Positions 23,283 through 30,595 of a DNA stretch of 42,192 nt are shown here, piece after piece. Source of the DNA: a virus; the IMG/VR virus record IMGVR_UViG_3300047673_000112, positions 1-42,192 of that record; one strand, given 5' to 3'. A model generated the notes under the pieces. The model did no database searches. It saw only the letters and a program-made list of their open reading frames with translations, and was not told the origin of the DNA. The first letter of the stretch is position 1. Each line of letters begins with the position of its first letter. The translations under genes and the position numbers were made by a program.

Positions 23283-23539
23283 GTCGCGAATGGGTGGACG
23301 CCATGAAGCGTAAGCCGACAGACAAGCGTTGGGTGATGCGCTGCGACACCTTCAGCCCGAGTGGCAAGAGGTGCAAGACGGAGGGCGAGCCGTCGCCGAA
23401 GCAGCCGGAGCTTGGACAGTACGCGCAGGCGGGCTGGTTCATCGGCAAAGTCTTCGGCGATATGTGCCCCAAATGTCTAGCGGCTGGCTACCAGCCGTCA
23501 TCTGAGCCCCACCAACTAATGAAAGAGACAACGAAATGA
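23279..23539 (+). CDS. small zinc-finger-like protein between nuclease and RecT
   Basis: An 86-residue protein from GTG 23279 (GTGA overlap with the nuclease stop). Pairs of cysteines (MRCDTFSPSGKRC ... DMCPKCLAAG) suggest a zinc ribbon. It sits between the two recombination genes and overlaps the RecT start, so it may help that pair, but this is only context. Confidence 0.6.
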   Translation: MSREWVDAMKRKPTDKRWVMRCDTFSPSGKRCKTEGEPSPKQPELGQYAQAGWFIGKVFGDMCPKCLAAGYQPSSEPHQLMKETTK

Positions 23540-24309
23540 ACGAAATCGTGAAGGCTGAGGGCAACACCCTCGCCACCAAAATGCAGTACGCCCAAGCGAT
23601 GGCAGGATCCTCCCTGCTCCCGCGTGACTACCAGGGGAAGCCGGCGAACCTGTTGTTCGCTCTGGAGTACGCCGACGCGTTGGGGATCGCCCCCATCCAC
23701 GCCATCACCAGCATCCACGTAATCAATGGCAAGCCGTCCGCCAGTGCTGACCTGATCGCAGCATCCGTTCGCCGGGCCGGGCACAAACTCCGGGTCACCG
23801 GTGACGACACCTACGCCGAAGCCGTCCTGATCCGGCAGGACGACCCCGACTTCGAGTACGTCGCCCGATGGGACATGGCGAAGGCGAAGCAGGCGAACCT
23901 CAGCACGGCAACGTGGAAGGCGTACCCCGCCGCGATGCTCCGCAGCAGGGCGATCACTGAGGTGGCCCGCATGGGAGCATCAGACGCCCTCTTCGGCGTG
24001 ATCTACACCCCCGAAGAGCTGGGCGCCGAGGTCGACAAGGACGGGGCGCCCGTACCCGCCCCAACGTTCACCAAGCCCGCGTCCCGGGTTCAGCAGGCCA
24101 TGAACGCCGACCCCGAACCCGAACCGGCGCCGATGGAAGACCTGGGGGAACGCGTGGAACGTGACTGGCTCGAAGAAGCCGGCGAACTGACCGACGTCGA
24201 CGCGCTCCGGGCGCTCTGGCTCGACGCCCAAGCAGCCGGCGCCGAACCCGGGATCCTCGACAGCATCCGACTCCTCGCCACACCAGCCGATGAACCCGCC
24301 GCGGTGTGA
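23536..24309 (+). CDS. RecT-like single-strand annealing protein
   Basis: A 257-residue protein. Its N-terminal core (about 15-165) has the actinophage RecT pattern: LLPRDYQGKPANLLFALEYA, GIAPIHAITSIHVINGKPSASADLI, RRAGHKLRVTGDD, then YPAAMLRSRAITEVARMGASDALFGVIYTPEE. It would load on the 3' tails made by the RecE-like nuclease and anneal homologous strands. The C-terminal 85 residues are a Pro/Glu-rich linker and a helix (DVDALRALWLDAQAAG) probably for protein contacts. Confidence 0.88.
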   Translation: MNEIVKAEGNTLATKMQYAQAMAGSSLLPRDYQGKPANLLFALEYADALGIAPIHAITSIHVINGKPSASADLIAASVRRAGHKLRVTGDDTYAEAVLIRQDDPDFEYVARWDMAKAKQANLSTATWKAYPAAMLRSRAITEVARMGASDALFGVIYTPEELGAEVDKDGAPVPAPTFTKPASRVQQAMNADPEPEPAPMEDLGERVERDWLEEAGELTDVDALRALWLDAQAAGAEPGILDSIRLLATPADEPAAV

Positions 24310-24493
24310 TTGCGGGAAGGACCCGCACACCTACGACGGTGCGCGCCGTGTCATCAAGCAAATGACGTGGACGGCCCGCCGCAAAGGCCGGACCGTTCGC
24401 AGTCAGAAGGTCTACAAATGCCCGCAAGGCAACGGCTGGCACACCACAGCCCACTCTTACACCATCCGAAACCCCAAGAAAGAAGCAGCGTAA
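24290..24493 (+). CDS. small zinc-finger-like basic protein
   Basis: A 67-residue basic protein from ATG 24290, overlapping RecT by 20 bases. Cys/His residues at PRCDCGK, YKCPQGNGWHTTAH suggest a small zinc site of a kind common in actinophage replication operons. Its TAA overlaps the SSB ATG. Likely nucleic-acid binding because of charge; not proven. Confidence 0.65.
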   Translation: MNPPRCDCGKDPHTYDGARRVIKQMTWTARRKGRTVRSQKVYKCPQGNGWHTTAHSYTIRNPKKEAA

Positions 24494-24915
24494 TGGCTAA
24501 CGTCACGTTCACCGGAAACATCGGCAAGTACCACGGACTCAAGTTCGGGCAGGACGGCAAGGCATACGCCAAGTTCAGTGCCGCCGAAACCGCCCGCGAA
24601 AAGAACCCCCAATCCGGGCAGTGGGAAGACGGCGCAACAACCTGGTTCAACGTCACCGTCTTCGGCCACAACGCCGAAGCCCTCGACGCGGCGATCCCGG
24701 AAGGCAAGGGCAAGGTGCTGGTCACGGGCCGTATGAAGACCCGCAAATTCGAGCACAACGGCGAACAGCGCGAATCCCTCGACGTCGCCGCTGAGACCGT
24801 GGCACTCGTCCCCCGCTCACAGCAGAACAACCGGCAGCAGCAGCCGTCCGGGTTCGGGCAGTCCACCGCACAAGAAGACCCGTGGGCGTCCCAGTCCAGC
24901 GAAGTCCCCTTCTGA
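24493..24915 (+). CDS. ssb: single-stranded DNA-binding protein
   Basis: A 140-residue OB-fold protein. Residues 1-105 contain the SSB core: VTFTGNIGKYHGLKF, YAKFSAAETARE, TTWFNVTVFGHNAEAL, KGKVLVTGRMKTRKFE and VAAETVALVPRS. A Gln/Gly linker and the acidic-hydrophobic tip EVPF follow; the usual tip DDDIPF is here shortened to SSEVPF. It coats single-stranded DNA and recruits repair and replication proteins. It follows RecE/RecT-type genes in one transcript. Confidence 0.93.
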   Translation: MANVTFTGNIGKYHGLKFGQDGKAYAKFSAAETAREKNPQSGQWEDGATTWFNVTVFGHNAEALDAAIPEGKGKVLVTGRMKTRKFEHNGEQRESLDVAAETVALVPRSQQNNRQQQPSGFGQSTAQEDPWASQSSEVPF

Positions 24916-24927
24916 CCCACTTCACCC

Positions 24928-24955
24928 GGTGCCCCGTCCACACGGGCGGGGCACC
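24928..24955 (+). other. hairpin downstream of ssb
   Basis: Nine-base-pair stem GGTGCCCCG (24928-24936) and CGGGGCACC (24947-24955), with partial pairing in the loop. No T-run, so it is more likely an RNA-stability or processing element in the early mRNA than a terminator. Confidence 0.45.
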
Positions 24956-24972
24956 ACCGAAAGGAACCCAGC

Positions 24973-25305
24973 ATGTACGTCCACGGCGCAACGACCAACA
25001 CCACCCAGGCTGTCCGCAAAACCGCCGACCAAGTCCGGGCCGACCTCGAACACCTCCGCCGCATCGAACAGCAGATCATGGCAGAGACGGCCGCGAAAGA
25101 CCGGGAACTCGCACGGATCCGGGCCGCACGGAAGAAGCTCGAACCCAAAGCCACCTACCTGCCCACGGCCGAAGCCCTCGCCTACTGGGAGCAGCATCAC
25201 GACACTGTCGCAGCCCAGCCCGCGCCACTCCACGGCGGCCCCGCAGGACTCCGCAAAGCAGCCCACGAAGCAGCCACCTACGACGCACAGAGGAACGCCG
25301 CATGA
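24973..25305 (+). CDS. coiled-coil hypothetical protein
   Basis: A 110-residue protein from ATG 24973 with AAGGAA upstream. Residues about 12-55 form a charged coiled coil (ADQVRADLEHLRRIEQQIM and onwards), then YLPTAEALAYWEQHHD and a Gly/His-rich segment. First gene after the SSB hairpin; ATGA overlap with the next. No enzyme motif. Confidence 0.65.
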   Translation: MYVHGATTNTTQAVRKTADQVRADLEHLRRIEQQIMAETAAKDRELARIRAARKKLEPKATYLPTAEALAYWEQHHDTVAAQPAPLHGGPAGLRKAAHEAATYDAQRNAA

Positions 25306-25394
25306 GTGCCGCTACGGAGGAACGCAAAGCCCAACGCCGGCAAGCAGACCAGGAACGCCGAGCCGCCCAAGCCAAAGACAGGAAGACCCGATGA
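25302..25394 (+). CDS. 30-residue charged peptide
   Basis: A very short gene from ATG 25302, overlapping the stop before and the start after it. The peptide MSAATEERKAQRRQADQERR is a single charged helix. Support is the overlap pattern and GGAGG inside it that serves nearby starts; it may be a real product or a translation-coupling element. Confidence 0.4.
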   Translation: MSAATEERKAQRRQADQERRAAQAKDRKTR

Positions 25395-25540
25395 GCCTCC
25401 TAGCCCGCTCCAAGCCCTACCGTGTCGCCGACCCCAAAACCTACCAATGCAACCGGTGCGGCATCATCCGACCCTTCCGACTCGGACGCTCACCCTACTG
25501 CCGCGACTGCAAACCATACGCACCCAAGGAGAGCAAATGA
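25391..25540 (+). CDS. small zinc-ribbon protein
   Basis: A 49-residue protein from ATG 25391. CNRCGIIRPFRLGRSPYCRDC gives a clear CxxC-x15-CxxC zinc ribbon. ATGA overlaps on both sides. Zinc ribbons of this size usually contact nucleic acid or act as adaptors. Confidence 0.65.
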   Translation: MSLLARSKPYRVADPKTYQCNRCGIIRPFRLGRSPYCRDCKPYAPKESK

Positions 25541-25635
25541 ACGCCGGATACTGCGCGAAATGCAATGAGCCAACGGATGAGTTTGTGGAGGTACCCCTAT
25601 GCGCGTACCACCGCGACCACCCAGAGGAAGGGTGA
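25537..25635 (+). CDS. small CxxC protein
   Basis: A 32-residue protein from ATG 25537 (GGAGAG upstream). CAKCNEPTDEFVEVPLCAYH has CxxC and C-x2-H, a possible one-zinc fold. It precedes the first methyltransferase; GAGGAAGGG at its end is that gene's ribosome site. Confidence 0.5.
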   Translation: MNAGYCAKCNEPTDEFVEVPLCAYHRDHPEEG

Positions 25636-25639
25636 CGTG

Positions 25640-26425
25640 ATGGGCGGCCCGTACTACCAAGACGACAGTGTCACCCTTTATCACGGTGACGCGCTCGAGG
25701 TACTCCCGAACGTGTCCGGCGTTGACCTAATGGTCACATCTCCGCCATACAACCTCGGCAGTTCACCTTGGCCCAAGCTGGGGAACTGGAAGCAAGGCGA
25801 CAGCGTCGACGGCAAGAGTAAATGGCGCAATGGCTCTGACGGCGGCGGCGGGATGGGCTACGACGAGCATGGGGACGATATCCCCTGGCCTGAGTACGTG
25901 GGATGGCAGCACGCCATCCTGAAAGCCTGCTGGGATGCCCTGTCTGACAAGGGTGCCATCTACTACAACCACAAGCCCCGCGTCGTTGGCGGGAAGCTGT
26001 GGATGCCTACGGAACTGAACCCTAACCTGCCGCTCCGCCAAGTAATCATCTGGGCACGCGCTGGTGGAATGAACTTCAACCCGACCGCCTACCTGCCGAC
26101 CCACGAGTGGATCATGGTGCTTGCTAAGGAGAAGTTCAGGCTGAAATCCAAGGGCGCGTCCGGTGCCGGTGACGTGTGGCGTATCAACCAGGACTCTGAC
26201 AACAAGCATCCCGCACCGTTCCCTATCGGCATTCCAGCTCTGGCGATTGAGACGACCGCGCCCAAGCTCGTACTAGACCCCTTCGCGGGCAGCGGGACAA
26301 CGCTGCGCGCCGCCAAGGATGCAGGTGTCCAATCAATCGGGATAGAAAAGTCAGAAGCGTACTGCGAAATGATCGCCAAACGATGCGCACAGGAAGTATT
26401 GGACCTCTTCGGTGGCGCAGCATGA
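25640..26425 (+). CDS. DNA methyltransferase (N4-cytosine or N6-adenine, TSPPY type)
   Basis: A 261-residue beta-class amino-methyltransferase. The catalytic motif TSPPYN (33-38) comes first and the SAM-binding motif DPFAGSGTT (213-221) near the end. TSPPY is most often seen in N4-cytosine enzymes, but N6-adenine activity cannot be excluded. The target-recognition part lies between (about 45-195). ATG 25640 is chosen; GTG 25637 is also in frame. No restriction enzyme gene is near, so it probably protects phage DNA from host restriction. It is one of three methyltransferases in this region. Confidence 0.9.
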   Translation: MGGPYYQDDSVTLYHGDALEVLPNVSGVDLMVTSPPYNLGSSPWPKLGNWKQGDSVDGKSKWRNGSDGGGGMGYDEHGDDIPWPEYVGWQHAILKACWDALSDKGAIYYNHKPRVVGGKLWMPTELNPNLPLRQVIIWARAGGMNFNPTAYLPTHEWIMVLAKEKFRLKSKGASGAGDVWRINQDSDNKHPAPFPIGIPALAIETTAPKLVLDPFAGSGTTLRAAKDAGVQSIGIEKSEAYCEMIAKRCAQEVLDLFGGAA

Positions 26426-26772
26426 GCCTCCCGTGGGTCCGTTTGGACACCGCAATGCCCCGAAACCACAAAATCCTGGCACTCCTCGAGACCCGTGGCG
26501 GCAAAGAATCAGCGTTCGTTTACGTCTGCTCACTGTCCTACTGCGGCGAACAAGGCCTCGAAGGATTTTTCCCCAAAGCAGCCCTCCCATTCATCCACGC
26601 CAAACCAGTAGACGCCCAACGCCTCGTAGACGTAGGCCTCTGGATTGAGCAGCCAGGCGGGTGGATGGTCAACGGCTGGACCGACTACCAACCCACCGAC
26701 GAACAGAACCGGAAACGATCCGAAAAGGCAAAGAAAGCAGCAGCGGCCCGGTGGGAAAAGGCCAAAGTCTGA
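26422..26772 (+). CDS. DnaD-like / replication-associated winged-helix protein
   Basis: A 116-residue protein from ATG 26422 (ATGA overlap). The pattern WVRLDTAMPRNHKILALLET, AFVYVCSLSYCGEQGLEG, FFPKAALPFIH, RLVDVGLWIEQPGGWMVNGW is the winged-helix found at the start of phage replisome organisers and widespread in actinophages. The basic C-terminus (RKRSEKAKKAAAARWEKAK) would bind DNA. No ATPase domain is present, so it is only a replication-initiator candidate. Repeats just downstream (26778-26838) would fit an origin. Confidence 0.6.
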   Translation: MSLPWVRLDTAMPRNHKILALLETRGGKESAFVYVCSLSYCGEQGLEGFFPKAALPFIHAKPVDAQRLVDVGLWIEQPGGWMVNGWTDYQPTDEQNRKRSEKAKKAAAARWEKAKV

Positions 26773-26932
26773 TGCCACAAGCAATGCTCCAAGCATTGCT
26801 ACCCAAGCAATGCACGGACGGACGGACGGACGGACGAACGTCTAACCTCGCCTTTCGCTTCGCTTGGCTTCTAAAGAAGTTGGGGTACTTTCCGCCGCCG
26901 ACGTCACTACCTATACGCGAAGGTCTCACACC
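26773..26932 (+). repeat. iteron-like and tetranucleotide repeat region (possible origin)
   Basis: Three copies of CAAGCAWTGCW start at 26778, 26790 and 26804; the first two form a 9-bp hairpin (26780-26800). Five perfect ACGG units and two variants follow at 26814-26838. An AT-richer stretch with CTTCTAAAGAAG comes next. A 54-residue frame from ATG 26772 reads through the region, but its sequence is a by-product of the repeats and is not called as a gene. Confidence 0.6.
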
Positions 26933-27289
26933 ATGACACAAAAATTCGATGAAGAAGACGCCAAAAACCTCTACTGGATCATCCAACGCCGACGCCCCAA
27001 CTGGCACTGGAAAGGAATCATGCACTCACTACAGCAAGCAGCATCACGTGGCGCTTCACTCACCCAGGTGATGGCGGCGGCGGAGAAGACCTGGAACAAC
27101 CAAAAAGCCACAACCCCCGCCGCGATCCTCTGGGACGAGCACTGGCAGGAGTCCAAGACTTCACAGACAGCCGGGAACATCATGGCCCCCCGCCTCTGCG
27201 TCGAATGCACCGCCAAGAAACCCGTCATTGAAATGACCAAACACGCCCACGGCTGGGTCTGCAATTCGCACGCGGAGGAAGGAAAATGA
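26933..27289 (+). CDS. hypothetical protein with C-terminal zinc-finger-like part
   Basis: A 118-residue protein from ATG 26933 (GAAGG upstream); a TTG extension is rejected because it enters the repeat region. Helical N-terminus (DAKNLYWIIQRRRPNWHWKGIMHSL) and a CVECTAKKP ... HGWVCNSH cysteine/histidine end. Similar proteins occur next to replication genes in actinophages and may be partners of the DnaD-like protein. ATGA overlap with the cytosine methyltransferase. Confidence 0.65.
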   Translation: MTQKFDEEDAKNLYWIIQRRRPNWHWKGIMHSLQQAASRGASLTQVMAAAEKTWNNQKATTPAAILWDEHWQESKTSQTAGNIMAPRLCVECTAKKPVIEMTKHAHGWVCNSHAEEGK

Positions 27290-27975
27290 GCTACAAGATT
27301 CTTGACCTGTTCTGCGGCGCCGGCGGCGCTGGACGCGGCTACATGGATGCAGGGTTCGACGTCACCGGCGTGGACATCGCCGCCCAGCCCGACTACCCCG
27401 GAACGTTCATCCAGGGCGATGCGCTGGCCTACCTCGCAGCGCACGGCCACGGGTACGACGCCATCCATGCCTCACCACCGTGCCAGGCGTCCTCAGCACT
27501 GTCCAAGGGCACGAACAAGGGCAACTACTACCTGAACCTCATCCCCGCCACGCGAGCCCTCCTCGCACTCCACAACGTCCCCACCGTGATTGAGAACGTC
27601 CAAGGATCCGACCTGCGCCGCGACCTCACACTTTGCGGCGAAATGTTCGGCCTCGGCGTCATCCGACACCGCTACTTCGAGGTATCAGGGTTCGCCGCAC
27701 TGCCGACGCCCCACAAACCCCACCGCGGACGTGTAGCCGGCTGGCGACACGGCGAATGGTTCGACGGCCCCTACTTCGCCGTCTACGGAGACGGAGGAGG
27801 CAAAGGGACCGTCGCCCAATGGCAAGACGCCATGGACATGCACTGGACCGACAACCGCAAATCCATCGCCGAAGCAATCCCCAAGGCGTACACAAGATTC
27901 ATCGGCGGACAGATCATGCAGTACCTCGAATCACAACAAGCCATCAACGAACTCCGGGACGAGGTAGCAGCATGA
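27286..27975 (+). CDS. C5-cytosine DNA methyltransferase
   Basis: A 229-residue m5C methyltransferase. SAM-binding motif DLFCGAGGAGRGY (7-19), catalytic Pro-Cys in SPPCQASS (63-70, Cys66) and motif VI ENV (103-105) are all present; the final RFIGGQIMQYL helix matches motif X. At 229 residues it is shorter than typical 300-450 residue enzymes, so the target-recognition domain is small (about 120-190). No endonuclease partner is seen. Probably an anti-restriction function. Confidence 0.9.
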   Translation: MSYKILDLFCGAGGAGRGYMDAGFDVTGVDIAAQPDYPGTFIQGDALAYLAAHGHGYDAIHASPPCQASSALSKGTNKGNYYLNLIPATRALLALHNVPTVIENVQGSDLRRDLTLCGEMFGLGVIRHRYFEVSGFAALPTPHKPHRGRVAGWRHGEWFDGPYFAVYGDGGGKGTVAQWQDAMDMHWTDNRKSIAEAIPKAYTRFIGGQIMQYLESQQAINELRDEVAA

Positions 27976-28379
27976 CCACTGTTGAGAATGGTTCGCAAGA
28001 AGCAAGCGCCTCCCGTTCCCGCGCGCACGTCCTTGAGATCTTAGCGCCGGCTCCGTGGATCAATTCGAACGACAGGAAGCATCGGCAGGCGGAAGCGAAA
28101 TTGACTGCATTGTGGCGGGAGGCTGGGCGGGCGTCTGTGGGCCTCGTGGACGTGGAGCCTTACGCGGGGCCGGTGCATATCTTCGCGCACGTCTACAAGC
28201 CGCGTGGAGGCCGCTACGACCCGAACAACCTGTGGCCCACGGTGAAGGCCGCTGTTGATGGGCTGGTTGACGCGGGGTTCCTGGTGGACGACGACCACAA
28301 GCACGTGATCGGCCCGGACATGCGGCACGGTGGGAAGGGGCCGGCGGCTTTGGTCCTGACGGTCACCGAGATTCCCTAA
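27972..28379 (+). CDS. rusA: RusA-type Holliday junction resolvase
   Basis: A 135-residue protein from ATG 27972. Residues about 78-112 (PRGGRYDPNNLWPTVKAAVDGLVDAGFLVDDD) carry the conserved RusA acidic residues: Asp83, Asp96/Asp100 and Asp106-108. The enzyme cuts Holliday junctions made during recombination or replication. Last gene of the coupled early run from 20054; the stop is followed by an operator-containing gap. Confidence 0.92.
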   Translation: MTTVENGSQEASASRSRAHVLEILAPAPWINSNDRKHRQAEAKLTALWREAGRASVGLVDVEPYAGPVHIFAHVYKPRGGRYDPNNLWPTVKAAVDGLVDAGFLVDDDHKHVIGPDMRHGGKGPAALVLTVTEIP

Positions 28380-28396
28380 CTTTTGCCCGAAAATAG

Positions 28397-28435
28397 TTAC
28401 ACACGGTTTCGTGAAATCTACGAAACGAGGTGTAG
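28397..28435. promoter_or_regulatory. facing operator pair upstream of 28.5-31.4 kb operon
   Basis: Plus-strand copy at 28397-28413 (TTACACACGGTTTCGTG) and minus-strand copy at 28419-28435 (plus reading TACGAAACGAGGTGTAG). The second overlaps a -10-like TAGAAT (28433-28438). The -35 position is poor (CGTGAA at 28410-28415), so promoter activity may need help or may be weak. Confidence 0.65.
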
Positions 28436-28488
28436 AATTGTACGTATCGGCCCGAAGCAGCGGACCCCGAAACCCGGAGATGAGCACC

Positions 28489-28626
28489 ATGACCATCATT
28501 GACGAACTGATCACCCTCGTGGAGAACCTGGACGAGGACGGGCACGACTACCGCGACGTGCGGGCTATCAAACGGATCGCACACAACCTCGCCAAGATCG
28601 CCGAAAACCTGAAGGCGTCGGCATGA
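28489..28626 (+). CDS. hypothetical small helical protein
   Basis: A 45-residue protein. ATG 28489 is nine bases after GGAG (28476-28479); an in-frame ATG at 28480 touches the site and is less likely. The sequence IIDELITLVENLDEDGHDYR then AIKRIAHNLAKIAENL is two amphipathic helices. First gene after the 28.4 kb operators. No function recognised. Confidence 0.55.
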   Translation: MTIIDELITLVENLDEDGHDYRDVRAIKRIAHNLAKIAENLKASA

Positions 28627-28862
28627 GCGAAGCGCGCGTTACGGTCACTGAAGCCGCGGTAGAAGCGGCAGGGAAGGTGATCTACGAGGATGGGTGGGGA
28701 GGACCGCCATTCTGGGAAAGCATGGAGAGTGATCACCCTGCCCGCCTCACCTCGCTGGCAACAGCACAGGAAGCCCTCGAAGCCGCAGCACCGCACCTTG
28801 TCGCTTTCCCAATGGGAATGACTGAGGGTGAGTGGAAGAAATACGTGGAGTCCTACCGATGA
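28623..28862 (+). CDS. hypothetical protein of the EAAVEAA / EAAAPHL family
   Basis: A 79-residue protein from ATG 28623 (ATGA overlap). VTEAAVEAAGKVIYEDGWGG and ALEAAAPHLVAFP are the same paired motifs as in the two proteins at 16649-17256, so three members of this family exist in one genome, each in an operon behind the same operator type. Role unknown. Confidence 0.7.
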   Translation: MSEARVTVTEAAVEAAGKVIYEDGWGGPPFWESMESDHPARLTSLATAQEALEAAAPHLVAFPMGMTEGEWKKYVESYR

Positions 28863-29164
28863 CCGCGGACCCGATCACAGACCCGGAAGGCGTGGAGCTT
28901 GTCGCCCGGATTCACGCCCGGAAGTTGTCACAGCTCAAGGCGGATCTTGCGAAACAGGACGAAATCCTCAACCGGCTGGTCTCCGAAGCATCAAGCCACG
29001 GCACGAAACCCGAAGCGCACATCTGCTGGGAACTCGTCCACGAACGCGCCGGCATCAAAGCGACTATCCAGTCCCGCATCCAGCACTTCATCACCCGGCA
29101 CCTCATCGGTGACGACCCGGACCCGCAACCCTCACGCCTCGACAGAATGGACGGCATCGCATGA
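28859..29164 (+). CDS. hypothetical helical protein
   Basis: A 101-residue, helix-rich protein from ATG 28859. Contains VELVARIHARKLSQLKADLAKQ and ICWELVHERAGIKATI. ATGA coupling on both sides. No recognised domain. Confidence 0.65.
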   Translation: MTADPITDPEGVELVARIHARKLSQLKADLAKQDEILNRLVSEASSHGTKPEAHICWELVHERAGIKATIQSRIQHFITRHLIGDDPDPQPSRLDRMDGIA

Positions 29165-29346
29165 GTCAGCGTCTCCCGGATTACGACGACCTCCGCGCAC
29201 GACAAGCACGGGCCCAGGAACCCGCGACCCCCTTGTCTGAGTGGGAGATCGCAGGCAGGCGGGCACTCCACGAAATCGGCGCCCAACTCACCACCGGCAA
29301 CTACAACATCAACCGCATCCGCGACATCCTCGAAAAGGCGGCATAA
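29161..29346 (+). CDS. hypothetical small protein
   Basis: A 61-residue charged protein from ATG 29161 with ATGA overlap. Sequence DYDDLRARQARAQEPATPLS then WEIAGRRALHEIG and a C-terminal helix. Its TAA overlaps the next ATG (TAATG). Not recognised. Confidence 0.6.
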   Translation: MSQRLPDYDDLRARQARAQEPATPLSEWEIAGRRALHEIGAQLTTGNYNINRIRDILEKAA

Positions 29347-29804
29347 TGCTCACCTCTGGAACAATCATGGCAATCATCTTCGTCCCGATCGGTGGCATCG
29401 TCTCGCTCGTGGCCCTCGGGTTCATCATCGCGGCCATTCGTCACCAGAGTTCGGGCTACATGGACGACTTTCGGCTTGGGGCCGGGCTAGCTGGAGGACT
29501 TGGCCTAGCGCTCGGACTCGTGATGCTCGTCCCGCCAATTGTCGGGCTGTCTATGGTGAACTTCGACAGCGACTATATGGCCTACAAGCCGGTAAGTGGC
29601 AAGGTGGAGCAGATCGCGTCCCGGCAGATCGCAGACGGCAAATCGATGTCGCAGCGGTTCGTGTTCAAGATCAACGGTCAGCAGTACGGCATTGACGACA
29701 CCCGCGCCGCACTCGTCAAAGAAGGCGACACCGTCAACCTGAACTGCACCAGGGAATACGTGTGGGGATCGACCAACAACGGCTACGCATGCAATTGGGG
29801 CTAA
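29346..29804 (+). CDS. membrane protein with two helices and an extracytoplasmic domain
   Basis: A 152-residue protein. Membrane segments at about 7-31 (IMAIIFVPIGGIVSLVALGF) and 44-69 (LGAGLAGGLGLALGLVMLVP) are followed by an 80-residue soluble part (SGKVEQIASRQIADGKS ... NLNCTREYVWGSTNNGYACNWG) with two cysteines that could pair. Similar two-helix proteins with this ending occur in actinophages and their hosts. It could act at the cell envelope during infection, for example in exclusion; this is only inference. Confidence 0.65.
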   Translation: MLTSGTIMAIIFVPIGGIVSLVALGFIIAAIRHQSSGYMDDFRLGAGLAGGLGLALGLVMLVPPIVGLSMVNFDSDYMAYKPVSGKVEQIASRQIADGKSMSQRFVFKINGQQYGIDDTRAALVKEGDTVNLNCTREYVWGSTNNGYACNWG

Positions 29805-29806
29805 GC

Positions 29807-30595
29807 GTGACGTGCACGTGCCAGACGAACGCGACAGGCATCTACCTGTGCAATCACTGTTGTGAGGCGTTGGAGCAGGTCCTTAGCGAGCTGGATAGCG
29901 TGGTTGGTGATCTGGTGCGGGCTGTTCCGCGGGCGAGTCTGACGGCCAGCTACGGGGAACGGGTAAGCAGCTCGGGTAGCTTGCATGCGCCGTTGCCGGT
30001 GAACGAAGCAGCACTGGACGCGCACATCGCGTTGGACAAGTACCTCATGGTGACGGCGTTGGAGTTGGCGAAGGTCACGGGTGCCAGGTTGTCGGGCCGG
30101 GACAGTTCCGCGCTCTCGTCGTACATCCTGACGCACATCGGGACACTCCGCACCCAGTCGTGGGCGCCCGACGTCGAACCAACGCTGCGGGGGCTCGTCC
30201 GCGACTGCGAACGTGCCACGCGCACGGCGACACAAGCCGAGTTCGCCGGCACGTGCCCCGAAGACGGTTCGGAACTGTTCACCCACCAAGGCGGCGCAAC
30301 AGCGACCTGCCGGACCTGCTCCGTGGTGTACGAAGACGTCCAAGGCTGGCGGACCACGGCCAAAGCCTACGCCCGTGCTACCGATGACGAGGTCATCGGC
30401 TACCCCAAAGCACTCTCCGAACGGCTCGCCAAAGTCCACGGCGAAACCATCGGCGCAGACTACATCCGGGTACTCGCAGCACGCGGCCTCCTGGTCAGGG
30501 TCAACCCCGAACGCGGGGACGACGGGAAAGTGCTGCGGCCCATGTACAAGCTCGGAGACATCAAACAACTCATCACTAGGGAAGATGCGGCATGA
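29807..30595 (+). CDS. zinc-ribbon and winged-helix-like hypothetical protein
   Basis: A 262-residue protein from GTG 29807, preceded by GGGG. Cys-rich start (CTCQTNATGIYLCNHCCEAL), a helical middle (about 25-130), a zinc-ribbon-like CPEDG ... ATCRTC (about 150-170), then a C-terminal helix-turn-helix-like region (ALSERLAKVHGETIGADYIRVLAARGLLV). Proteins of this form are common in actinophage early regions; a DNA-binding role is likely but no specific function is known. ATGA overlap with the adenine methyltransferase. Confidence 0.68.
   Translation: MTCTCQTNATGIYLCNHCCEALEQVLSELDSVVGDLVRAVPRASLTASYGERVSSSGSLHAPLPVNEAALDAHIALDKYLMVTALELAKVTGARLSGRDSSALSSYILTHIGTLRTQSWAPDVEPTLRGLVRDCERATRTATQAEFAGTCPEDGSELFTHQGGATATCRTCSVVYEDVQGWRTTAKAYARATDDEVIGYPKALSERLAKVHGETIGADYIRVLAARGLLVRVNPERGDDGKVLRPMYKLGDIKQLITREDAA

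Noticed and set aside
26772-26936. 54-residue frame through the iteron/ACGG repeats
   Set aside because: The sequence is made by the repeats, has no ribosome site and no motif. Treated as non-coding.
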